Source of the DNA: Streptomyces sp. NL15-2K
Lineage (GTDB): Bacteria > Actinomycetota > Actinomycetes > Streptomycetales > Streptomycetaceae
Assembly (NCBI RefSeq): GCF_030551255.1
Contig: NZ_CP130630.1
Span: 4,879,501 to 4,943,500, forward strand
DNA: 64,000 nucleotides
Direction of reading: 5' to 3'
Below, in pieces: positions 58,675 to 64,000 of the stretch; the stretch's first letter is position 1; each line of letters opens with the position of its first letter. Under the pieces are notes generated by a model, which made no database searches, was not told the origin of the DNA, and saw nothing but the letters and a program-made list of their open reading frames with translations. The translations under genes and the position numbers were made by a program.

Positions 58675-60029
58675 TGCGACGCGGCGTACGTATGGGCAGT
58701 GCCGGACGGGCTCGCCTTGCCGTGCTCGCCCTGCTGGCAAGCGTCACGGTGCCGCTCGTCGCCGCCGGTCTGCGGAGCGTGCTGTGGGCGCTGGCCGGCA
58801 TCGCCGGCCTGGCGCTCGCCGCCGTCGGTGTGTGGTGGACCCTGGCGCACACCGGTGCGCTCCGTGCCCTCGGGGTGGCCCTGTCGGTGACCGCGCCGAT
58901 CGCTGTCCTCACCCTCTATGCCACGTTCGGCATGCTGGGGCCGGCCCTGCTGTCCCTGGGCCTGTGGCTGCTGGCCGTCACGGCGGCACGTACGGCCCTG
59001 ACACCTGGTCACGCACCTGGTCGCACCGCCTCCGAACAGACTGTCGCCGAGGCGCCCCGCGCCCCCTGGGTCCTCATGAATCCGCGCTCCGGCGGCGGCA
59101 AGGTGGGGCGTTTCGGCCTGGTGGAGAAGGCCCGGACGGCGGGCTGCCGGGTGGCCCTGCTCGACGCGGGCCGACACCAGGACGTCACCGAACTGGCCCT
59201 GCAAGCCGTCACCGAGGGAGCCGACCTCCTGGCGGTGGCGGGCGGCGACGGCACCCAGGCGCTGGTTGCCGAGGTCGCGGCGCGCCACAACCTTCCCTTC
59301 GTGGTGATTCCCGCCGGTACCCGCAACCACTTCGCCCTCGACCTCGGCCTGGACCGCGATGATCCGGCGGCGGCCCTGGAAGCCCTGACCGACGGCGTCG
59401 AGCTGGGCGTCGACCTCGGGTACGCCGCGGACCGGGTCTTCGTCAACAACGCCTCGTTCGGCACGTACGCGTCCATCGTCACCGACCCCGCGTACCGGGA
59501 CGCCAAAGCCCGCACGACCCTACGCACCCTCCCCGGCCTCCTCACCGGCGAGGACGCGCCCAGACTGCGGGCGCAAGCCGACGGAACTCACCTCGACGGA
59601 CTTCAGGCAGTCCTCGTCAGCAACAATCCCTACGGACGTGCCGTTGACGCGGCCCATCCAGGGCGCAGGGAACGGCTGGACTCGGGCCTCCTCGGTGTCG
59701 TGTGCGTGCGGGTCGGCAACACCGCTCAGGCGGCGCGCATCGTGCGCGGTCCGCGCTCCGGGCAACTCATCCGGCTGAACGCCGGGGAAGTCGTCGTCGA
59801 AGCCGGCACGGACACCCTCCCGGTCGGCATCGACGGAGAGTACGTCGTTCTACCGTCACCCGTCGTGTGCCGCAGCGCGCCCGGGGCGCTCCGGGTGCGT
59901 GTGCCGCGCCGTCGCCCCCACGCACCGCTGGTCAGCGGCGGGGCGACCGACTGGCCGCGCGTGGCACGGTTGGCGCTGGGCCGCCTCTCCCCTGGCTCCA
60001 CCTTGGGGACGGCAAACTTATGGCAGTGA
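58674..60029 (+). CDS. Diacylglycerol-kinase-like lipid kinase with membrane N-terminus
   Basis: 451 residues if GTG 58674 (TAGTG overlap with the previous stop) is the start; ATG 58692 is an alternative. The first 130 residues have about four hydrophobic helices. The catalytic domain starts at PWVLMNPRSGGGKVGRFG, with AVAGGDGTQALVAEVAARHN carrying the GGDGT motif and FVVIPAGTRNHFALDLGLDR the next block. The family phosphorylates diacylglycerol or related lipids with ATP. It may belong to the membrane-stress set upstream. Confidence 0.87.
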   Translation: MRRGVRMGSAGRARLAVLALLASVTVPLVAAGLRSVLWALAGIAGLALAAVGVWWTLAHTGALRALGVALSVTAPIAVLTLYATFGMLGPALLSLGLWLLAVTAARTALTPGHAPGRTASEQTVAEAPRAPWVLMNPRSGGGKVGRFGLVEKARTAGCRVALLDAGRHQDVTELALQAVTEGADLLAVAGGDGTQALVAEVAARHNLPFVVIPAGTRNHFALDLGLDRDDPAAALEALTDGVELGVDLGYAADRVFVNNASFGTYASIVTDPAYRDAKARTTLRTLPGLLTGEDAPRLRAQADGTHLDGLQAVLVSNNPYGRAVDAAHPGRRERLDSGLLGVVCVRVGNTAQAARIVRGPRSGQLIRLNAGEVVVEAGTDTLPVGIDGEYVVLPSPVVCRSAPGALRVRVPRRRPHAPLVSGGATDWPRVARLALGRLSPGSTLGTANLWQ

Positions 60030-60116
60030 CCGTGCCGCGGTAAGGGCTGTCACCTGATTGGGCGGCGTCCTCTCCGCGTAGCCCGCCCAGGTGGTGGTAG
60101 ATCGTGGAGACCGACG

Positions 60117-60245
60117 TTGTCGTATGGGGTGGGTGTGCTCTTCGCTGACGAGCAGTTCGCCGATCTGTTTCCGTCCCGGGGCAGGCCCGCGTGGTCGCCG
60201 GGGCGGCTGGCGCTGGTACTGGTGCTGCAGTGGGCGGAGACCTCA
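60117..60245 (+). pseudogene. IS1182-family transposase fragment
   Basis: The frame reads VLFADEQFADLFPSRGRPAW followed by SPGRLALVLVLQWAE, typical of the N-terminal part of IS1182 transposases, and then loses homology. No further pieces are seen up to 60619, which is otherwise without a gene. Confidence 0.7.
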
Positions 60246-60619
60246 GGCGGCCGTTCTCCACTCCGTAGGGCTCGCTGCAGGAGCGGTGTTCCCGGCCAGT
60301 AGAAGCGGCCGAAGCGGCACGCTAGGGGCGGGTGGAGCACCGCAAACACGAACAGCACCTGGCACCCCCACCTTTACTCGCGAGCGAGCCGAAGCTCTGC
60401 GGGTCTCGGCGGCGACGCCGTCAGTGGCCACCCTCGTGGTGGCGGCAGCCGCCGGGGAACTGCTCCCGGAGAGCGTGGAACCGGGACAGGGACGGAGGAG
60501 ACGCCGATGACATTGATGCATGCAGGGAATGATTTGTCCGGCGCTCTCGGGTCCCGCAGGGACAGTACGCTGATTCCAGCGGGATCAGGCCCGCCCGACG
60601 GGTGTCCGGGAGGAGCGTC

Positions 60620-61186
60620 ATGACTGCCGAGACGGTGGCCCCTGCGTGGATGCATGAGCAGATCACGGCGGAACAGTACGACTCCTGGTCCGAGGAGCAG
60701 TGTTCGGGGATCGAGATCGTGGACGGGATGGTCGTCGTGAGTCCCAGTGCGTCCAAGCGGCACAACCGCCTCGCCCGGATCCTGGCGAACGCGCTGGATG
60801 CCGCGGCCGGACCGGACTGGAACGCCGACACGGACTTCGATGTCCGCCTCCAGGACGTGCCGCTCACCAACCGCCGCCCAGACGTCGTGATCTATCGGGC
60901 GGACACCATCGACGTCACACCCACTCGCCCCGAGCATGTGCTGTTGGTGGCCGAGGTCGTCTCGCCGGGGTCGGAGACCACTGACCGGATCGTGAAAGTG
61001 GACCAGTACGCCAAGGCTGGTATCGCGTTCTACTGGCGGATCGAGCAGGCCGCCACCGGCGTTCCGCTGATCTACACCTACGTCCTCGACCCGGCGACAA
61101 ACAGTTACCGGACCGGCGACATGTTCACCGGTGTCGTCAAGGTTTCCGCTCCCTTCACCGTGGAGATCGACCTCGGCCAGCTCTGA
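60620..61186 (+). CDS. Uma2-family PD-(D/E)XK protein
   Basis: 188 residues from ATG 60620, which has GGGAGGAGCGTC upstream. The fold markers are EIVDGMVVVSPSASKRHNRL, RRPDVVIYRADT and LLVAEVVSPGSETTDRIVK, with the Asp and Glu of a PD-(D/E)XK-type centre; the final Lys comes after VSPGSE. Uma2 proteins are very numerous in Streptomyces, and their role is unknown. It lies just left of the third att-like repeat. Confidence 0.85.
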   Translation: MTAETVAPAWMHEQITAEQYDSWSEEQCSGIEIVDGMVVVSPSASKRHNRLARILANALDAAAGPDWNADTDFDVRLQDVPLTNRRPDVVIYRADTIDVTPTRPEHVLLVAEVVSPGSETTDRIVKVDQYAKAGIAFYWRIEQAATGVPLIYTYVLDPATNSYRTGDMFTGVVKVSAPFTVEIDLGQL

Positions 61187-61287
61187 CTCGCGCTCAAGCG
61201 TCACCAGCGCGAGCCTCCACGCGAAGCCGATCAGGAGCCGGCACCACATAGCAACGCCAGGGCACCCCGCGGCAGGGATTCGATCCC

Positions 61288-61331
61288 ACTCCTGAAGCGG
61301 GCGCCGCAGGTTCGAATCCTGCCGGGAGCAC
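61288..61331 (+). repeat. Diverged att-like repeat (tRNA-Arg(CCU) 3' half)
   Basis: ACTCCTGAAGCGG then GCGCCGCAGGTTCGAATCCT and GCCGGGAGCAC. It matches the 41.1-kb copy with a few changes (GCGCC for ATGTC, GGGAG for GGGGG). Again the 5' half of the tRNA is absent. The 18 bp at 61328-61345 recur at 36376-36393. Confidence 0.7.
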
Positions 61332-61398
61332 AGAGAAACACCTGGTCAGGGCCCTTCCGTCCGTCTGACAGGAGGGCCTTCGTACGCGCAGCACACAT

Positions 61399-61674
61399 AT
61401 GGCACACATACGGCTGCGGGCAGAGGTGGGGAGCTGTGCGAGATGCCCCGCGAAGGACGAGCCGGCCCGGCGCCGGTACGAGAAGCTGGTCGACCGGCTT
61501 GAGTCGCTGATGCGGGCCGTTCTGAAGCCGGAGCACGAGGGCTACTACGGACAGCTGATCCTCGGCGCTGAAGTGGCGGCCGCTGCTGCGATTGGCCGAG
61601 CCTGGCAGGAAGGCCAGTCATCGTCGGTGGTCCCCTGTCGCCCGGGCTCAGAAATCAGGGCCTTCCTCGAGTGA
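61399..61674 (+). CDS. Small hypothetical protein near att-like site
   Basis: 91 residues. CARCPAKDEPARRRYEKLVD and GYYGQLILGAEVAAAAAIGR look like a helical protein with a CxxC pair. It starts within DNA that resembles the 3' flank of tyrosine-integrase elements (repeated GGCACACATA). No clear ribosome binding site. May be a true small gene or a remnant. Confidence 0.4.
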   Translation: MAHIRLRAEVGSCARCPAKDEPARRRYEKLVDRLESLMRAVLKPEHEGYYGQLILGAEVAAAAAIGRAWQEGQSSSVVPCRPGSEIRAFLE

Positions 61675-61933
61675 GGCAGGTCGGGACTCAGGAAGAGGAT
61701 GCTGCGGTCGCGCTGCCGCCGGCAGCCGATGCCATGGCTCTGGCGGGAGCAGCCCTGTTGTTGTTCTTGGTCGGGATGTCGCAGTCGGAGCGAATCATGA
61801 GAGCATACCGCGAGACACCATCTCTCATATCGTAATACGGGCTCGGCGCTGGGGTCGCCTCCGCGTTGGCTTTTCAGTCAGGTGGGCCGCAATGCAGCGC
61901 CCACGTCCGGATCGCACCCGAAGTGAGCTCCCG

Positions 61934-63040
61934 ATGCGTCGTATCGCCATAGCCGTGGCCGCCGCCACGATCTCCGTCTCGCTCGCCGGCTGCGGCACGC
62001 TCAACGCGACGGGCAGCGACGACGCGAGCCCGACCAAGGGCAACGACATCACCGTGGGTCTGCTGCTGCCGGAGAAGTCCAACCCTCAGTACGAGCAATT
62101 CCACTACCCCGTCATCAAAGCGAATGTCGCATCCCTCACCCACGGCCAGGGCCGGGTCGAGTACGCCAACGCCGAGGCGGACGCGGGCAAGCAGGCCCGG
62201 CAACTGCAGCAGATGATCGACGACCGGGTCGACGTGATCCTGCTGGACCCCATCGACACGCACGCCATCGCCAACGAGGTGACGAAGGCCAAGGAGGCCG
62301 GTATTCCGGTCATCTCCTACGACCGGCTGGCCGAGGGTCCGATCGACGCGTACATCACCTTCGACAACGAACTCGTCGGCGAGGTGCAGGGCCGCTCCCT
62401 GCTGACCGCCCTCGGTAAGGACGCCGGCGTCTCCGACAAGATCGTCATGATGAACGGCATGCCCACCGACCCCAACGCCAAGCAGTTCAAGGCGGGCGCG
62501 CTCAACGTGCTCGAAGGCAGGGTGACGATCGCCAAGTCGTTCGACACCGAGGGCTGGAAGCCGGCGAACGCCGAGAAGAACATGACCGTGGCGATCAACG
62601 AGATCGGCAAGGACGACATCAAGGCCGTCTACGCCGCCAACGACGGCCTGGCGGGCAGCATCGTCAAGGCACTGAAGGCCGCGGGCGTGACTGACCTGCC
62701 GCCGATCACCGGGCAGGACGCGGAACTCTCGGCGGTGCAGCGGATCGTCACCGGCGAGCAGTACATGAGCGTGTACAAGCCGTACCCGCAGGAGGCCGAG
62801 AACGCCGCGAGGATGGCTGTGACGAAGGCCCAGGGCAAGAACATCCAGTTCGACGCCCTCACCAGCCAAACGGCCCACAGCCCCACCAACAAGGGCATTC
62901 CCACGCAGCTCGTGCCCGTCATCGCCGTGACGAAGGACAACATCAAGGACACGGTCATCAAGGACGGCATGTACAAACTTTCCGACATCTGCACGCCCGA
63001 GCTCACGGCCGACTGCGCGGCGACAGGCCTGAAGAAGTAG
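61934..63040 (+). CDS. ChvE/XylF-like sugar-binding lipoprotein (second)
   Basis: 368 residues from ATG 61934. Lipoprotein signal with lipobox SLAGC (Cys20). Type I periplasmic-binding fold: VGLLLPEKSNPQYEQFHYPV, QQMIDDRVDVILLDPIDTHA, IPVISYDRLAEG, YITFDNELVGEVQGRSLLTA, VYAANDGLAGSIVKALKAAG and TGQDAELSAVQRIVTGEQY. Likely binds xylose or another pentose/hexose for an ABC importer. No ABC ATPase or permease follows; a gene fragment does. It is a paralogue of the protein at 10623-11714, which lies on the other strand at the far end of the accretion zone. Confidence 0.87.
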   Translation: MRRIAIAVAAATISVSLAGCGTLNATGSDDASPTKGNDITVGLLLPEKSNPQYEQFHYPVIKANVASLTHGQGRVEYANAEADAGKQARQLQQMIDDRVDVILLDPIDTHAIANEVTKAKEAGIPVISYDRLAEGPIDAYITFDNELVGEVQGRSLLTALGKDAGVSDKIVMMNGMPTDPNAKQFKAGALNVLEGRVTIAKSFDTEGWKPANAEKNMTVAINEIGKDDIKAVYAANDGLAGSIVKALKAAGVTDLPPITGQDAELSAVQRIVTGEQYMSVYKPYPQEAENAARMAVTKAQGKNIQFDALTSQTAHSPTNKGIPTQLVPVIAVTKDNIKDTVIKDGMYKLSDICTPELTADCAATGLKK

Positions 63041-63065
63041 GTCCGCGGGGGCGAAGGATCAGCAA

Positions 63066-63200
63066 GGCAACTTCGAAGAACAGCGACGCCTCTCGGACGG
63101 CGGCAACGCAGCGGCCACCGACCAGCTGCTCGAACTCGCCACCGAGCAGGACAACATGGACGAGCTACGACGCCTCGCTGACTTGATCCGGTTGACGTGG
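63066..63200 (+). pseudogene. Fragment of a helical-repeat protein
   Basis: A plus-strand frame reads FEEQRRLSDGGNAAATDQLL followed by TEQDNMDELRRLADLIR, which fits repeat units of the LRRLAD...A.DQL.ELA type known from Streptomyces. It has no start and ends by frameshift or stop, so it is a leftover. From 63200 to 63570 nothing is recognised. Confidence 0.55.
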
Positions 63201-63574
63201 CCCTCCACGACGCCGGAGTTCCGCGGTGCTGAGAGGCCGGCAGTGACGGCGCCGAGGTCGCGTTCGAGGTGCTGGGGGAACCTGCGGAGACTGGGCAGGT
63301 CGGTAGCGGCAGGCGGCTGAGGCCGACGTCGCCCCTGGTCAGCGCACCGCACCGCCGAACGCGAACTCACCCGTGGTTGGCCTGAGGCAAGTTCACTGGC
63401 CGGACCTCTGGCATTCACTCGTGGGTTCAGTCGTCGCTCGAGAACTCGCGTTCGCTGCACAGGAGTTGCGTTTGCCAAGCATGAACGCGCGTTTCGAGCG
63501 CCGTGTCATGTGTGCAACCCAGTGTGTGCAAGTGAGCTGTGCACGCGATGCTCGTCCGCGACCTAGGAGTGCCT

Positions 63575-64000
63575 GTGGCCCTCGTACGCCGTTCGTTCCG
63601 AGTTTCCGTGAAGGCGTCGGCGGTTGCCGTCGCCGCGGCGGGACTTGTCGCCCCCGGAGTCGTCGTCGACCAGTACGACAACACCGCAGCCACTGCTGCC
63701 ACCACAGCCACCGCTTCGACGACCGCCGTTCCTCGGCCGATCGCCGACTGGCAGCACGATCGCCTCGCCTCCGGAGTCGATCTGTACCAGGGGCGGATCT
63801 CGGGCCGTCCCGGTGCGGACCACTGGACGGTCACGGTACGTGCCGGCGGCGCTCACCTCGCCACCGAGCAGGGCGCGGAGGCGCTGGCGGAGCGACTGCG
63901 TGGCGCCGGGTTCAGCGCTCGTGGTGAGCGGGTCGAATGGCCGCGGGGTGCGGACCGCAAGGGGCTGGTGGGTGTGCGGGTCCGGGTGGGGGAGTACGCC
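63575..64000 (+). CDS. Secreted protein, start only (cut by window edge)
   Basis: GTG 63575 follows TAGGAG; 142 codons remain open to the last base. A basic start (ALVRRSFRVSVKASAVAVAA) and a hydrophobic segment form a signal peptide; after an Ala/Thr-rich linker comes IADWQHDRLASGVDLYQGRI and SGRPGADHWTVTVRAGGAHL. The pattern may fit a secreted phosphodiester-glycosidase-type protein, but too little is present for a firm call. Confidence 0.6.
   Translation, partial: MALVRRSFRVSVKASAVAVAAAGLVAPGVVVDQYDNTAATAATTATASTTAVPRPIADWQHDRLASGVDLYQGRISGRPGADHWTVTVRAGGAHLATEQGAEALAERLRGAGFSARGERVEWPRGADRKGLVGVRVRVGEYA

Overview
The window is high-GC actinobacterial DNA, almost certainly Streptomyces. 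The signs are GTG/TTG starts with strong GGAGG-type ribosome binding sites, many ATGA/GTGA start-stop overlaps, and families typical of that genus (LAL-type LuxR regulator, DUF2252, replication-relaxation protein, XRE-TPR regulators, DUF7144-like membrane protein, anti-sigma-like ATPases). It reads as a chromosomal accretion zone: old chromosomal genes, a piece of a biosynthetic gene cluster, transposase remnants and one nearly complete integrated mobile element.

Region 1 (1-7173) is a compact rightward operon that begins upstream of the window: the C-terminus of one argininosuccinate-lyase-type enzyme, a phytanoyl-CoA-dioxygenase-like oxygenase, two ATP-grasp ligases, a second complete argininosuccinate-lyase-type enzyme, an MFS exporter and, after a terminator hairpin, a membrane fatty-acid-desaturase-type enzyme. 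It looks like a small, NRPS-independent natural-product pathway; the product cannot be named from sequence. Region 2 (7596-12395) holds a small cysteine-rich protein, a frameshifted XRE-type regulator, a flavoprotein, two decayed transposases and a ChvE/XylF-like sugar-binding lipoprotein.

Region 3 (about 12.42-41.13 kb) is an integrated element of about 28.7 kb. It is bounded by direct repeats that match the 3' half of a tRNA, which I read as tRNA-Arg(CCU), and the large serine integrase gene runs into the left repeat. It carries an ImmR/ImmA-like regulator pair, a replication-relaxation protein and VirD4/TraG-like coupling ATPase, an MT-A70 adenine methylase, a von Willebrand-type module, a ribbon-helix-helix regulator and a shared palindromic operator. 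Its cargo is AT-richer and defence-like: a STAND (NB-ARC-like) ATPase with a partner (23.1-25.7 kb), a zinc-ribbon protein with a PD-(D/E)XK nuclease-like protein (32.2-33.3 kb), and a CBASS-like set of SLATT two-TM effector, SMODS/CD-NTase and an unknown third protein (33.6-35.7 kb). There is also a secreted protein next to two small membrane proteins (27.0-28.4 kb). The right part (35.9-38 kb) contains truncated genes from earlier recombination, then a large cell-wall-anchored protein.

Region 4 (41.1-61.3 kb) lies between the right element end and a third, diverged copy of the tRNA-like repeat, with a broken fourth copy at 42.55 kb. It has a two-component system with a secreted coiled-coil protein, a glutamine amidotransferase with an LAL regulator, a drug-efflux-type MFS protein, and a run of membrane and stress-type genes (DUF2252, K+ channel, HdeD-like, YihY/BrkB-like, PLDc_N/SHOCT-type, DUF7144-like, diacylglycerol-kinase-like). 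Region 5 (61.3-64 kb) has a second ChvE-like sugar-binding lipoprotein, a gene fragment and the start of a secreted protein cut by the window edge. No rRNA, intact tRNA or CRISPR array was seen.
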